A stretch of 64,000 bases of DNA from Aureibaculum luteum (GCF_003449015.1 NZ_QRGD01000001.1:62001-126000); one strand, 5' to 3'; positions 27,405 to 36,707 are shown, counted from the stretch's first letter. Translations and numbers: made by a program. The notes: generated by a model not told the origin, from the letters alone.

Positions 27405-28052
27405 ATGGAAAAAGACCTAAGTAATTATAGAAAAACCTATGATAAGGATGATTTACTGGAAGAAAACACTCCAGAAAATCCTATAGAATTATTTAGAGAT
27501 TGGTTTTTTGTTGCTGATAATGATGACAGTGTTCATGAAGCAAATGCGATGAATATTTCCACTATTGGCTTAGACGGGTTCCCTAAAAACAGAGTGGTTT
27601 TACTGAAAAAATTTACTTGGGAAGGTTTTATTTTCTATACCAATTATAATTCAGAAAAAGGAAAAGCCATTTTTAAAAATCCCAATATCTGCTTGTCTTT
27701 TTTTTGGCCAGCATTAGAACGTCAAATCATCATAAAAGGTAAGGCCGAAAAATTAGCTGAAAATTTATCAGATGGTTACTATGAATCTCGACCTGATGGA
27801 AGTAAATTGGGAGCTTGGGCTTCCAATCAAAGTGAAGTAGTATCTTCAAGAAAAGAGCTAGATGAGCGGTTGAAAGAATATGAAAATGAATTTGAAGGTA
27901 AAGAAATACCTCGTCCACATAATTGGGGTGGTTTTTTAATAAAACCGATAAGTATTGAGTTTTGGCAAGGCAGACCCAATAGAATGCACGATAGAATCAG
28001 ATATACATTAGATCTTGAATTTAATTGGAAAAAAGAACGATTGGCACCATAA
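27405..28052 (+). CDS. pdxH: Pyridoxamine 5'-phosphate oxidase
   Basis: This FMN enzyme oxidises pyridoxamine/pyridoxine 5'-phosphate to PLP. The 215-residue chain shows P-K-N-R-V-V-L-L-K (FMN site), F-Y-T-N-Y-N-S-E-K-G-K, F-F-W-P-A-L-E-R-Q-I-I-I-K-G, S-N-Q-S-E-V-V-S-S-R and the C-terminal signature W-Q-G-R-P-N-R-M-H-D-R-I-R-Y. It lies 9 bases after the symporter stop. The PLP it makes is the cofactor of HemL and of the ACC-deaminase-like protein elsewhere in this window. Confidence 0.96.
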   Translation: MEKDLSNYRKTYDKDDLLEENTPENPIELFRDWFFVADNDDSVHEANAMNISTIGLDGFPKNRVVLLKKFTWEGFIFYTNYNSEKGKAIFKNPNICLSFFWPALERQIIIKGKAEKLAENLSDGYYESRPDGSKLGAWASNQSEVVSSRKELDERLKEYENEFEGKEIPRPHNWGGFLIKPISIEFWQGRPNRMHDRIRYTLDLEFNWKKERLAP

Positions 28053-28150
28053 TTTACTTTTATAATTTACGTTTTAATACTAATTTAGCTTTATGACAAT
28101 TTAGTCTGTCTTTTAACTAAAAAATATTTCCCGCGACAGCGGAGCTTAAC

Positions 28151-28639
28151 ATGAAAACACTATATATCGTTAGACACGCAAAGTCATCATGGGAATATTC
28201 TTCGATTGAAGATATTGACAGACCTTTAAAAGAAAGAGGCATAAACGATGCTTATTTAATTTCGAAAGAACTTCTTAAAAAAGTAAAGCCACCCAATGTG
28301 TTTTTGTCAAGTTGTGCAGCAAGGGCTTTACATACGGCAATGATATTTGGCTACACATTTAATTATCCATTGGCAAATCTAAAAATCAGTAAATCATTAT
28401 ATAGTTTTAGTGATGGTTACCTCATTAAAACAGTTAAAGCCTTGGATGATGGATTCAAATCTGCCATTATTTTTAGTCATGATCATGGTATCAATACTTT
28501 TGTTAATACATTTGGTAGTGACCCTATAAGCCATGTTCCTACTTGTGGTGTAATCGGTATTAAGTTTGACATAAAACATTGGAAAAACATAAAAAAAGGG
28601 AAAACATTTTTACAAGAGTTCCCTAAACATTATAAATAA
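28151..28639 (+). CDS. SixA-type histidine phosphatase
   Basis: The 162-residue protein is a short member of the histidine phosphatase superfamily. The phosphate-accepting histidine is in Y-I-V-R-H-A-K-S-S-W (H9), and the second histidine is in I-F-S-H-D-H-G-I-N. SixA acts on phosphohistidine in phosphotransfer proteins in E. coli; the target here is unknown. It is followed 8 bases later by the Ppx/GppA gene, so phosphate metabolism or signalling is the common theme. Confidence 0.88.
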   Translation: MKTLYIVRHAKSSWEYSSIEDIDRPLKERGINDAYLISKELLKKVKPPNVFLSSCAARALHTAMIFGYTFNYPLANLKISKSLYSFSDGYLIKTVKALDDGFKSAIIFSHDHGINTFVNTFGSDPISHVPTCGVIGIKFDIKHWKNIKKGKTFLQEFPKHYK

Positions 28640-28647
28640 AGCATAGT

Positions 28648-29541
28648 TTGGAAATAAAAAAATACGCCGCTATCGATATTGGTTCTAATGCCGTTAGGTT
28701 ATTGGTTTCCAATGTAATTGTTCAAGAAAACTCACCTACACACTATAGAAAATCATCATTGGTTCGCGTTCCTGTAAGATTAGGTGCAGATGCATTTACA
28801 ACGGGTGTTATATCAGAAAATAATCAAAACCGAATGATTAACACCATGAAAGCTTTTAAGTTATTAATGGATGTTCATGGGGTTGAAAAATACAAAGCTT
28901 GTGCTACTTCTGCAATGCGAGAAGCAAAAAATGGTCAAGAGGTTATTGAGAAAATTTATAAAGAATCAGGAGTAAATATCGATATCATAAACGGAAAAAC
29001 GGAAGCAGCAATCATTTCAGCTACCGATTTAAATGAGTTAATTTTAGGTGATAAATCATATTTATACGTAGATGTTGGTGGTGGTAGTACCGAATTAACC
29101 TTTTTTAGTAACGGTAAAATTATAGCTTCAAAATCCTTTAAAATGGGTACGGTGAGAACTATTGATAAAGAAACTCATAAAGAAATTAACAAAAAAATTA
29201 AAAGTTGGATTGAAAATAAAAGTGAAGGCTTAACAAAAATTGCCCTAATCGGTTCAGGAGGAAACATCAACAAAATTTTTAAAATGTCTACCAGAGCAGA
29301 AGGAAAACCACTTTCTTATATCTATATGCGAGCACATTATAAGTTCTTAAAACAAATGACTTATGAGCAACTAATAAGTGAATTAGGTTTAAATCCAGAC
29401 CGTGCTGATGTAATTATACCTGCAAGTAAAATTTATATTAATGCTATGAAATGGAGTGGAGCAAAGAATATTTATGTTCCAAAAATCGGATTAGCCGACG
29501 GTATTATAAAAGCTTTACATTCGGGTAAACTAGACGAATAA
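28648..29541 (+). CDS. Ppx/GppA-family phosphatase
   Basis: The 297-residue protein has the ASKHA fold of exopolyphosphatase and guanosine pentaphosphatase: A-A-I-D-I-G-S-N-A-V-R-L-L at the start, A-T-S-A-M-R-E-A, and the phosphate-binding V-D-V-G-G-G-S-T-E. It hydrolyses polyphosphate or pppGpp; it lacks the C-terminal HD domain of longer Ppx enzymes. The start codon must be TTG at 28648: an in-frame TAA lies at 28633-28635 and no ATG or GTG is between them. It is probably cotranscribed with the SixA-like gene. Confidence 0.92.
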   Translation: MEIKKYAAIDIGSNAVRLLVSNVIVQENSPTHYRKSSLVRVPVRLGADAFTTGVISENNQNRMINTMKAFKLLMDVHGVEKYKACATSAMREAKNGQEVIEKIYKESGVNIDIINGKTEAAIISATDLNELILGDKSYLYVDVGGGSTELTFFSNGKIIASKSFKMGTVRTIDKETHKEINKKIKSWIENKSEGLTKIALIGSGGNINKIFKMSTRAEGKPLSYIYMRAHYKFLKQMTYEQLISELGLNPDRADVIIPASKIYINAMKWSGAKNIYVPKIGLADGIIKALHSGKLDE

Positions 29542-29547
29542 CCGCTG

Positions 29548-30336
29548 TTAATTAATTAGATATTTCCACAAAATTCGCAATCCTACAATTGCAATTAAAA
29601 CCGCTGTAACTCTTTTTATTAGAAAAGGAGATAGCTTTCTAGCACCTAGTCGCGATCCAATTTGCCCTCCGAAAAATACTGTTATCATAAGTGCTATAGC
29701 TAAATTTGAATCAAATGTAAAGCTCCCATTATTGTGATTGGTAAAGTATTGCCCCAACAACCCTGCAATAGAATTTACCAGAATAAAAAAACTAGACGTG
29801 GCTGCTATTTTTTTAGGAGTATCCCAATGTGTTAAATGTAATAATGGTGATAAAAAAACACCTCCACCAATACCTACCATTCCAGAAACAAAACCTATAC
29901 CCCCTCCTATAAAGCTATTCTTTGCCACTGACTTTTGTTTTATCTTACCAGAGTAGTCTACCAAATATTTACTTGCCCACATTAATACCGCTGCAATTAC
30001 AAGGGTACTACCCAATAAAACAAAAAAGAAAGTCTGACTTATTTTTAAATATCCCCCTAAAAAAGCAAGAGGAACACTAATTATGGTTAACGGAATAATC
30101 TTTCGCCACTCAAAATATCCGTTTTTTATATAAATAAAAGTACCACCACTTACTACAACAATGTTACACAATAAAGCAATAGCTCTAAATTGAATAAAAC
30201 TTAATCCCGTTAAGGCTAAAATGGCTAAATAACTAGAGCCACCTCCAAAACCTACAGATGCGTAAAGTAAAGAAACTGCAAAAAAAAGTACTATAATTTC
30301 CCAATAGTGTAAGAAAACTTCTAAAATTTCTATCAT
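29548..30336 (-). CDS. Sulfite exporter TauE/SafE-family permease
   Basis: The protein has about eight membrane segments and the two TauE/SafE half repeats: A-S-V-G-F-G-G-G-S-S-Y-L near the N-terminus and G-F-V-S-G-M-V-G-I-G-G-G-V-F-L-S-P-L-L in the second half. The family exports sulfite, sulfoacetate or other organosulfur anions. I use the ATG at 30336 (262 aa); a start at 30351 would add five residues. It converges with the Ppx/GppA gene. Confidence 0.9.
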   Translation of the reverse strand: MIEILEVFLHYWEIIVLFFAVSLLYASVGFGGGSSYLAILALTGLSFIQFRAIALLCNIVVVSGGTFIYIKNGYFEWRKIIPLTIISVPLAFLGGYLKISQTFFFVLLGSTLVIAAVLMWASKYLVDYSGKIKQKSVAKNSFIGGGIGFVSGMVGIGGGVFLSPLLHLTHWDTPKKIAATSSFFILVNSIAGLLGQYFTNHNNGSFTFDSNLAIALMITVFFGGQIGSRLGARKLSPFLIKRVTAVLIAIVGLRILWKYLIN

Positions 30337-30404
30337 AAATTTAAATAACACTACAAATTAAAGATTATATTTTTATCTTGCTACATATTTTACTCATTAT
30401 AGCT

Positions 30405-30653
30405 ATGGAAAAACACAAAAAATACTGGAGAGAAAACTTAAAATACCTCGCTATTCTACTGGCTATTTGGTTTTTAGTCTCCTATGTTTTCGGAATTATA
30501 CTCGTTGAACAATTAAATACAATACGACTCGGTGGCTTTAAACTTGGATTTTGGTTTGCCCAACAAGGTTCTATTTATGTTTTTGTAATACTTATTTTTG
30601 TCTATGTACGCTTGATGAACAAATTAGATAAAAAATATGGATATGACACTTAA
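30405..30653 (+). CDS. DUF4212 small subunit of a sodium/substrate symporter
   Basis: I start at the ATG at 30405 (82 aa, M-E-K-H-K-K-Y-W-R-E-N-L-K-Y), the usual family start; the nine upstream codons are probably untranslated. Two membrane segments are visible (about 17-35 and 54-73) with the conserved G-F-W-F-A-Q-Q-G-S between. DUF4212 proteins pair with acetate-type SSS symporters, and such a gene follows 72 bases downstream. Confidence 0.93.
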   Translation: MEKHKKYWRENLKYLAILLAIWFLVSYVFGIILVEQLNTIRLGGFKLGFWFAQQGSIYVFVILIFVYVRLMNKLDKKYGYDT

Positions 30654-30725
30654 AAATAATATTCATAAATAAATTTACCAATAACCAATCTTCATTTCAA
30701 ACCCACTACTAACTAATTAAATCAC

Positions 30726-32414
30726 ATGACTGTACAAATTTGGACATACATTATCGTTGTTGCAACTTTCACATTATATATAGGTATTGCTATTTGGGCA
30801 AGGGCAGGATCTACCAAAGAATTTTACGTAGCAGGCGGTGGTGTTTCCCCATTAGCTAACGGATTAGCAACAGCTGCAGATTGGATGTCAGCTGCTTCTT
30901 TTCTTGGTATGGCGGGCCTTATTTCTTTTAATGGTTATGATGGTTCTGTTTATTTAATGGGATGGACTGGCGGTTATGTGTTACTCGCCCTCCTTTTAGC
31001 CCCATATCTAAGAAAATTTGGAAAATTTACAGTGCCTGATTTTATAGGTGATCGGTATTATTCTAATATCGCAAGAACAGTCGCCGTAATATGTGCTTTG
31101 ATTGTGTCCTTTACTTATGTTGCGGGACAAATGCGTGGTGTTGGTTTGGTTTTTTCTAGATTTTTAGAAGTCGATATTAATACAGGTGTTTTTATAGGTA
31201 TGATAATTGTCTTATTTTATGCCGTACTTGGAGGTATGAAAGGGATTACTTACACACAAGTAGCTCAATATTGTGTTTTGATATTTGCCTTTATGGTTCC
31301 TGCTATTTTTATCTCCATTCAGATGACGGGTAATCCAATTCCACAACTAGGAATGGGAGGTAAAGTTACTGGAGAAAGTGTTTATTTACTAGATAAATTA
31401 GACGGACTTTCTACAGATTTGGGTTTTGCAGCTTATACTGACGGATCAAAATCAATGATTGATGTGTTTTTTATTACAGCTGCACTTATGGTAGGTACAG
31501 CAGGATTACCGCATGTAATTGTCCGGTTTTTTACTGTTCCTAAAGTAAAAGACGCTCGAAAATCTGCCGGATATGCTTTACTCTTTATAGCTATTTTATA
31601 TACTACGGCACCGGCAATTTCAGTATTTGCTAGAACAAATTTAATTGATACTGTAAGTGAAAAAGAATACTCAGAAATGCCAGCATGGTTTTCAAAATGG
31701 GAAACCACAGGGCTTATTACATTCGATGACAAAAATAGTGATGGTAAAATTCAATATGTTGCTGATGAAACTGTGAATGAATTAACTGTTGATCCCGACA
31801 TAATGGTTTTGGCAAATCCCGAAATTGCAAGATTACCTAACTGGGTAATTGCTTTGGTTGCCGCTGGAGGATTGGCTGCCGCTCTATCAACAGCAGCGGG
31901 ATTACTGTTGGTAATTTCTACTTCTGTTTCACATGATTTAATAAAAAAACAACTAAAACCAGACATCTCCGACAAAAACGAGCTAATAGCCGCTCGACTT
32001 TCAGCTGTTGTAGCGGTAGTTATAGCAGGGTATTTTGGTATAAACCCACCCGATTTTGTCGCCGCAACCGTCGCCTTGGCATTCGGTTTGGCAGCAGCTT
32101 CTTTTTTCCCTGCTATCATACTCGGTATTTTTGATAAACGGATGAACAAAGAAGGAGCCATTGCCGGAATGGTCGTAGGTATATTATCCATGTTATTTTA
32201 CATGCTTAAATTTAAATTTCAATGGTTTGGTGGTGGAACTGAAGCGGAATGGTGGTTTGGTATTTCACCTGAAGGATTTGGTACGGTAGCAATGTTAATA
32301 AATTTCATTTTTTCAATAATAATTTCTAAATTTACTCCTCCACCTCCTGAAGAAGTTCAAGAAATTGTAGAAAATATTAGAATACCATCTAATGCAGGAG
32401 ATGCAACACATTAA
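30726..32414 (+). CDS. Sodium:solute symporter, acetate/ActP-like (DUF4212 partner)
   Basis: The 562-residue protein has about 13 membrane helices and SSS motifs: E-F-Y-V-A-G-G-G-V-S-P-L-A-N-G-L-A-T-A-A-D-W-M-S-A-A-S-F-L-G near the N-terminus and A-A-A-L-S-T-A-A-G-L-L-L at the sodium site. A soluble-looking insertion of about 60 residues (around 320-375) contains D-K-N-S-D-G-K, which resembles a calcium-binding loop. With DUF4212 in front and acetyl-CoA synthetase behind, monocarboxylate (acetate) uptake is the likely role. Confidence 0.92.
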   Translation: MTVQIWTYIIVVATFTLYIGIAIWARAGSTKEFYVAGGGVSPLANGLATAADWMSAASFLGMAGLISFNGYDGSVYLMGWTGGYVLLALLLAPYLRKFGKFTVPDFIGDRYYSNIARTVAVICALIVSFTYVAGQMRGVGLVFSRFLEVDINTGVFIGMIIVLFYAVLGGMKGITYTQVAQYCVLIFAFMVPAIFISIQMTGNPIPQLGMGGKVTGESVYLLDKLDGLSTDLGFAAYTDGSKSMIDVFFITAALMVGTAGLPHVIVRFFTVPKVKDARKSAGYALLFIAILYTTAPAISVFARTNLIDTVSEKEYSEMPAWFSKWETTGLITFDDKNSDGKIQYVADETVNELTVDPDIMVLANPEIARLPNWVIALVAAGGLAAALSTAAGLLLVISTSVSHDLIKKQLKPDISDKNELIAARLSAVVAVVIAGYFGINPPDFVAATVALAFGLAAASFFPAIILGIFDKRMNKEGAIAGMVVGILSMLFYMLKFKFQWFGGGTEAEWWFGISPEGFGTVAMLINFIFSIIISKFTPPPPEEVQEIVENIRIPSNAGDATH

Positions 32415-32423
32415 AACCAAAAA

Positions 32424-32936
32424 ATGAAATTAAAAACAATTCTAATCTTCTGTATTATTGTAATTTCAGCATTATCATATGCTCAAAATAATGATAAAGC
32501 TAACGATTCAATTGTACTTGAAAAGGGTAAACTCACTGATGGCATTACCATTAAAGAAATTAAATCAAAAAAAAATGATGTTAGTATAAATGACCCCATC
32601 ATTACAAAACCACCAATTTTTGAAACATGTAAATCATTAAGCGATGTTGAAGAGCAAAAAGATTGCTTTACACAAACATTACAGAAATTCATTTCGAAAA
32701 AATTTAACACCTCAGCGTTAACTATCTTACCAACAGGAAGACATAAAATTCACTGTTTTTTCACAATTTCTAATGAAGGAAAGATTGCTAATATTGACAT
32801 CTATTCCAACTATAAAATAGCGGAAGATGAGGCTGCGAAATTAATATCAAAAATACCAAATTTAGAACCAGGTGAAATCAATGGAAAACCAAAAGAGATT
32901 AGCTATTGGTTACCTATAACTTTTATGTTGCAATAA
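32424..32936 (+). CDS. Exported TonB C-terminal-like protein
   Basis: The 170-residue protein has a signal peptide (cleavage near S-Y-A-Q, residue 21) and no further membrane anchor. The last 75 residues look like a TonB C-terminal fold: H-C-F-F-T-I-S-N-E-G-K-I-A-N-I-D-I, I-S-K-I-P-N-L-E-P-G-E-I-N-G-K-P and W-L-P-I-T-F. Without the proline-rich spanning region it cannot act as a normal TonB. It lies between the acetate symporter and acs with gaps of 9 and 15 bases, so it is in that operon, but its role is unknown. Confidence 0.75.
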   Translation: MKLKTILIFCIIVISALSYAQNNDKANDSIVLEKGKLTDGITIKEIKSKKNDVSINDPIITKPPIFETCKSLSDVEEQKDCFTQTLQKFISKKFNTSALTILPTGRHKIHCFFTISNEGKIANIDIYSNYKIAEDEAAKLISKIPNLEPGEINGKPKEISYWLPITFMLQ

Positions 32937-32951
32937 TAAAAACAATAAAAA

Positions 32952-34859
32952 ATGAGTAATTACAGTATCAAACATTTAGAAGAATATTATCAAGTCTATA
33001 GAAAATCAATCAGAGATCCAGAAAATTTCTGGTCAGAAATTGCTGAAGAGCATTTTATGTGGCGTAAAAAGTGGGATAATGTTTTGAGTTGGGATTTTTC
33101 TAAACCTGAAATAAAATGGTTTGAAGGTGCGAAACTTAATATTACTGAAAATTGTATTGATAGACATTTAGCTACAAAAGGCGATAAAACGGCGATCTTA
33201 TTTGAACCTAATAGTCCAGACGAAGCCGCCCAACACATCACCTATAGAAGATTATACGAACGTGTAAACCAACTTGCTAACGTGCTTAAAGACCATGGTA
33301 TTGAAAAAGGAGATCGTGTTTGTATTTATTTACCCATGATACCTGAATTGGCAATTTCATTATTGGCTTGTGCTAGAATTGGTGCCGTACACTCTGTTGT
33401 ATTTGCTGGGTTCTCTTCAAACGCTTTATCTACGAGAATTAATGATAGTGATTGTAAAATGGTTATTACATCTGATGGATCATACAGAGGTGCAAAAACA
33501 ATTGATTTAAAAGGTATTGTAGATGTAGCTTTAGATGAATGCCCTTCCGTCAAAGACGTTTTAGTGGTTAACAGAATTAACTCAGACATTACCATGAAAG
33601 AGGGACGTGACAAATGGTTGCAACCTCTTTTAGATAAAGCTTCAACGGAGTGTGCAGCCGAAATTATGGATGCGGAAGACCCTTTGTTTATTCTTTACAC
33701 GTCAGGCTCAACAGGTATGCCAAAAGGAATGGTACATACCACTGCAGGATATATGGTATATACCGCTTATACTTTTAAAAATGTTTTTCAATACAAAGAA
33801 AATGATGTGTATTGGTGTACTGCTGACATTGGTTGGATTACAGGTCATAGTTATATCGTTTATGGTCCATTAGCCAATGGAGCAACTTCAGTTATGTTTG
33901 AGGGCGTACCTAGTTATCCAGATTTTGGACGCTTTTGGGAAGTGATTGCTAAACATAAAATTAATCAGTTTTATACGGCTCCTACAGCAATTAGAGCATT
34001 GGCAAAACAAAACATTGATTTTGCAGAAACCCATGATTTATCCTCTTTAAAAGTCTTAGGATCAGTTGGTGAGCCTATTAACGAAGAAGCTTGGCACTGG
34101 TATAATGATGTTATCGGGAAAAAGAAAAGCCCTATTGTAGATACGTGGTGGCAAACAGAAACAGGTGGTATTATGATTACGCCATTACCTTATGTTACCC
34201 CTACAAAACCGACCTACGCCACGTTACCATTTCCTGGTATTCAACCCGCTTTAATGGATGAAAATGGTGAAGAAATTAAGGGTAATCAAGTTGATGGTAG
34301 GCTGTGTATAAAATTTCCATGGCCATCAATGGCTAGAACTATTTGGGGTAATCATCAACGTTATAAAGAAACGTATTTCACCGCATTTAAAGATAAATAT
34401 TTTACTGGCGACGGTGCATTACGCGACGAAGTTGGCTATTATCGAATTACAGGACGCGTGGATGATGTTATTATAGTTTCTGGTCACAATTTAGGTACTG
34501 CTCCAATTGAAGATGCAATAAATGAGCATCCCGCTGTTGCTGAATCTGCTGTTGTAGGCTTTCCTCATGACGTTAAAGGTAATGCTCTTTATGGTTATAT
34601 TATTCTTAAAGAAACTGGAGAAAGTAGAATTCATGATAATGTTAGAAAAGAAATTAATCAGATTATAACCGAACATATTGGGCCAATTGCCAAATTAGAT
34701 AAAATTCAATTTACAAGTGGATTGCCTAAAACACGCTCTGGTAAAATCATGCGAAGAATCTTAAGAAAAATTGCGAGTAGAGATATGAGTAATTTAGGCG
34801 ACACCTCAACTCTATTAAACCCAGAAGTAGTTGATGAAATAAAAGAGAACGTATTGTAA
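32952..34859 (+). CDS. acs: Acetyl-CoA synthetase (acetate-CoA ligase)
   Basis: The 635-residue enzyme activates acetate through acetyl-AMP to acetyl-CoA. Motifs seen: Y-T-S-G-S-T-G-M-P-K-G (ATP loop), D-T-W-W-Q-T-E-T-G, Y-F-T-G-D-G-A (A7), G-R-V-D-D-V-I-I-V-S-G-H (hinge) and the C-terminal S-G-K-I-M-R-R with the lysine that is acetylated by Pat-type enzymes in other bacteria. Its length is normal. With the upstream symporter pair it forms an acetate uptake and activation unit. Confidence 0.97.
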   Translation: MSNYSIKHLEEYYQVYRKSIRDPENFWSEIAEEHFMWRKKWDNVLSWDFSKPEIKWFEGAKLNITENCIDRHLATKGDKTAILFEPNSPDEAAQHITYRRLYERVNQLANVLKDHGIEKGDRVCIYLPMIPELAISLLACARIGAVHSVVFAGFSSNALSTRINDSDCKMVITSDGSYRGAKTIDLKGIVDVALDECPSVKDVLVVNRINSDITMKEGRDKWLQPLLDKASTECAAEIMDAEDPLFILYTSGSTGMPKGMVHTTAGYMVYTAYTFKNVFQYKENDVYWCTADIGWITGHSYIVYGPLANGATSVMFEGVPSYPDFGRFWEVIAKHKINQFYTAPTAIRALAKQNIDFAETHDLSSLKVLGSVGEPINEEAWHWYNDVIGKKKSPIVDTWWQTETGGIMITPLPYVTPTKPTYATLPFPGIQPALMDENGEEIKGNQVDGRLCIKFPWPSMARTIWGNHQRYKETYFTAFKDKYFTGDGALRDEVGYYRITGRVDDVIIVSGHNLGTAPIEDAINEHPAVAESAVVGFPHDVKGNALYGYIILKETGESRIHDNVRKEINQIITEHIGPIAKLDKIQFTSGLPKTRSGKIMRRILRKIASRDMSNLGDTSTLLNPEVVDEIKENVL

Positions 34860-34964
34860 AGACCAAAAAGACGATCTATTAATTATCTGATTTTCAAATG
34901 TTTTGAGAGCTATTTCCCTGTTTTTAATTTGGATTTCTCATTAAAATTTTGTATTTTGCTCTTT

Positions 34965-35336
34965 ATGATAGCAATAGATAAAACAGAAAATCAAAAATTA
35001 TTACAAGATTCGGTTACTTATGTTGAGAAGTTAGGTTATGAAAACATAAAGGCCGATATTGAAGGTTATGAGACTCCAAAATCTTACTCTCAAAAAGGGA
35101 CAGATTTTTCAGTTACGCCAGATATTGTTGGTGAAAAAGCAGGTAGAAAACACTACTTTGAAGTAAGTTTAAAATCAGCAGAACCTAATCAATTAAAATC
35201 TAAATGGCGTTTTTTAGAAGTATTAACTCGCATGAAAGACAACCGTTTTAAAATAATAACATTCAGAGGTCACTATAAATTCACTGAAGATATGTTACAA
35301 GATATTAATCTTGAAAAAAACTTAATTAAGCTATAA
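34965..35336 (+). CDS. Small conserved protein with a possible PD-(D/E)XK-like core
   Basis: I start at the ATG at 34965 (123 aa); the frame is open from 34929. The sequence has no signal or membrane segment. A central stretch has V-T-P-D-I-V-G-E...H-Y-F-E-V-S-L-K, where an acidic residue, a beta turn and an E-x-x-x-K end resemble the core of PD-(D/E)XK nuclease-fold proteins. The E-x-K spacing is not canonical, so this is only a suggestion. It stands between acs and mscL, converging with mscL over a shared terminator. Confidence 0.65.
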   Translation: MIAIDKTENQKLLQDSVTYVEKLGYENIKADIEGYETPKSYSQKGTDFSVTPDIVGEKAGRKHYFEVSLKSAEPNQLKSKWRFLEVLTRMKDNRFKIITFRGHYKFTEDMLQDINLEKNLIKL

Positions 35337-35345
35337 TTAATAGTT

Positions 35346-35386
35346 ATTCTTCTCGATGTTTTGTTCTTAAAAATATCGAGAAGAAT
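35346..35386. terminator. Bidirectional terminator between the 123-aa gene and mscL
   Basis: A perfect 12-bp stem (arms 35346-35357 and 35375-35386, ATTCTTCTCGAT / ATCGAGAAGAAT) with a 17-base loop sits between two convergent genes, 10 and 31 bases from their stop codons. Only short T-runs follow it. Confidence 0.75.
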
Positions 35387-35416
35387 TATTTAACTCCCTC
35401 TTAGAATCAAAAGCAT

Positions 35417-35857
35417 TTATTTACTTCTCAATAATTCATTCTGTTCTTTCATTAAATCAGTTAAATCTGAAAGCAACTGTATATCTTTAGGAGTTACCAC
35501 CGTTTCATCTTTAGTATCATGAGCTTTATTACGTAACCTATTCATAAACTTTACCACAATAAAGACCGTAAAGCCAATAATTATAAAATCCAGAAAAGCC
35601 TCAAATAAAGCTCCATAACCTAAGGCAATTTTTTCTTTGATAATTTCTCCCGCACTATTCAATTCAGCATCTCTAAGAATTATTACTTTATCCTTAAAAT
35701 CAATACCATTAGTTAAGTAAGACAACGGTGGCATTAATACTTTTTTAACCAGTACATCTATTACTTTATTAAATGATGCACCGATAATAACACCAATGGC
35801 CATATCCATCATATTACCTTTTACTGCAAATTCTTTAAATTCTTTTAGTAAGCCCAT
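35417..35857 (-). CDS. mscL: Large-conductance mechanosensitive channel
   Basis: The 146-residue protein opens G-L-L-K-E-F-K-E-F-A-V-K-G-N-M-M-D-M-A-I-G-V-I-I-G-A-S-F-N, the N-terminal helix and the pore-lining TM1 with its glycine-rich face. A periplasmic loop and TM2 (about 75-100) follow, then a charged C-terminal helix bundle. It opens under high membrane tension to release solutes in hypoosmotic shock. It is a single-gene unit. Confidence 0.96.
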   Translation of the reverse strand: MGLLKEFKEFAVKGNMMDMAIGVIIGASFNKVIDVLVKKVLMPPLSYLTNGIDFKDKVIILRDAELNSAGEIIKEKIALGYGALFEAFLDFIIIGFTVFIVVKFMNRLRNKAHDTKDETVVTPKDIQLLSDLTDLMKEQNELLRSK

Positions 35858-36095
35858 AATTAGTTATTATTTCATTATTATTAAACTCATTTCTCATATT
35901 AAGAAAACAAAAATAGCTTTAATTTTAGAAAGATTTATATGCCATTAAAATCACATATTTCTTGAAATAAGTAATGTATTCTACTTTAACTAATATTGAT
36001 AAAATGCATTTACACCCCACAGCAACCACAATGAGCCGTGTTTTTCTAAACATTTTTAACTTTATTAGTACTACCTCCAAACTATTTAAAAAAAC

Positions 36096-36105
36096 AAAGG
36101 TCTAT
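36096..36105 (+). promoter_or_regulatory. AAAGGTCTAT element 1 (before the ECF sigma gene)
   Basis: AAAGGTCTAT followed by TGATTAG occurs 40 bases before the sigma-factor start. The same decamer appears before two further genes of this cluster. Its role is not known. Confidence 0.5.
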
Positions 36106-36145
36106 TGATTAGTTTAATTGTAATTTAACTATTTAATCAAATGTT

Positions 36146-36700
36146 TTGAGCACTGAAGCCAACTTTATACAGCAACTTACAAATCCTAAAACTAAAGAAA
36201 AGGCTTTTCTTGAATTGTTAAATCGGTATCAAAAACGTTTGTATTGGTATATTAGAAAAATAGTAGTGACTCATGAGAATGCCGATGATGCCCTTCAAAA
36301 CACTTTCATTAGAATTTTTAACAAGATAGAAACTTTTAAAGGTAATAGCTTACTCACTACATGGATGTTTAGAATTGCACATAATGAAGCTCTTAGACTT
36401 TTGGAAAAACAAAACAAAACACATTTAGCTTCCTTGGATGAAATTCAGCCGCAGTACCTAAAAGATTTAACACAAGACAATTATTTTAATGGTGATGAAT
36501 TGAATCTGAAATTCCATCAGATTATTAATACCAAGTTAACTAATAAGCAACGCATAGTGTTTAATATGAAATACTTTGATGATTTAAGCTTTAGAGAAAT
36601 TGCAGACATTTTAGAAATAAATGAAAATACACTAAAATCATCATATTACAGTGCCGTAAAAATAATAGAAGATGAAATAACAGCACAAACAAACTTTTAA
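36146..36700 (+). CDS. ECF-type RNA polymerase sigma factor
   Basis: The 184-residue protein has sigma region 2 (about 20-95; Q-N-T-F-I-R-I-F-N-K, T-W-M-F-R-I-A-H-N-E-A) and region 4 (about 125-180; L-T-N-K-Q-R-I-V-F-N-M-K-Y-F-D-D-L-S-F-R-E-I-A). Region 3 is absent, as in ECF factors. The start codon is TTG at 36146, because an in-frame TAA lies at 36134-36136 and no ATG follows before it. The next gene codes for a membrane protein of the size and layout of an anti-sigma factor. Confidence 0.92.
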   Translation: MSTEANFIQQLTNPKTKEKAFLELLNRYQKRLYWYIRKIVVTHENADDALQNTFIRIFNKIETFKGNSLLTTWMFRIAHNEALRLLEKQNKTHLASLDEIQPQYLKDLTQDNYFNGDELNLKFHQIINTKLTNKQRIVFNMKYFDDLSFREIADILEINENTLKSSYYSAVKIIEDEITAQTNF

Positions 36701-36707
36701 TAAAAAT

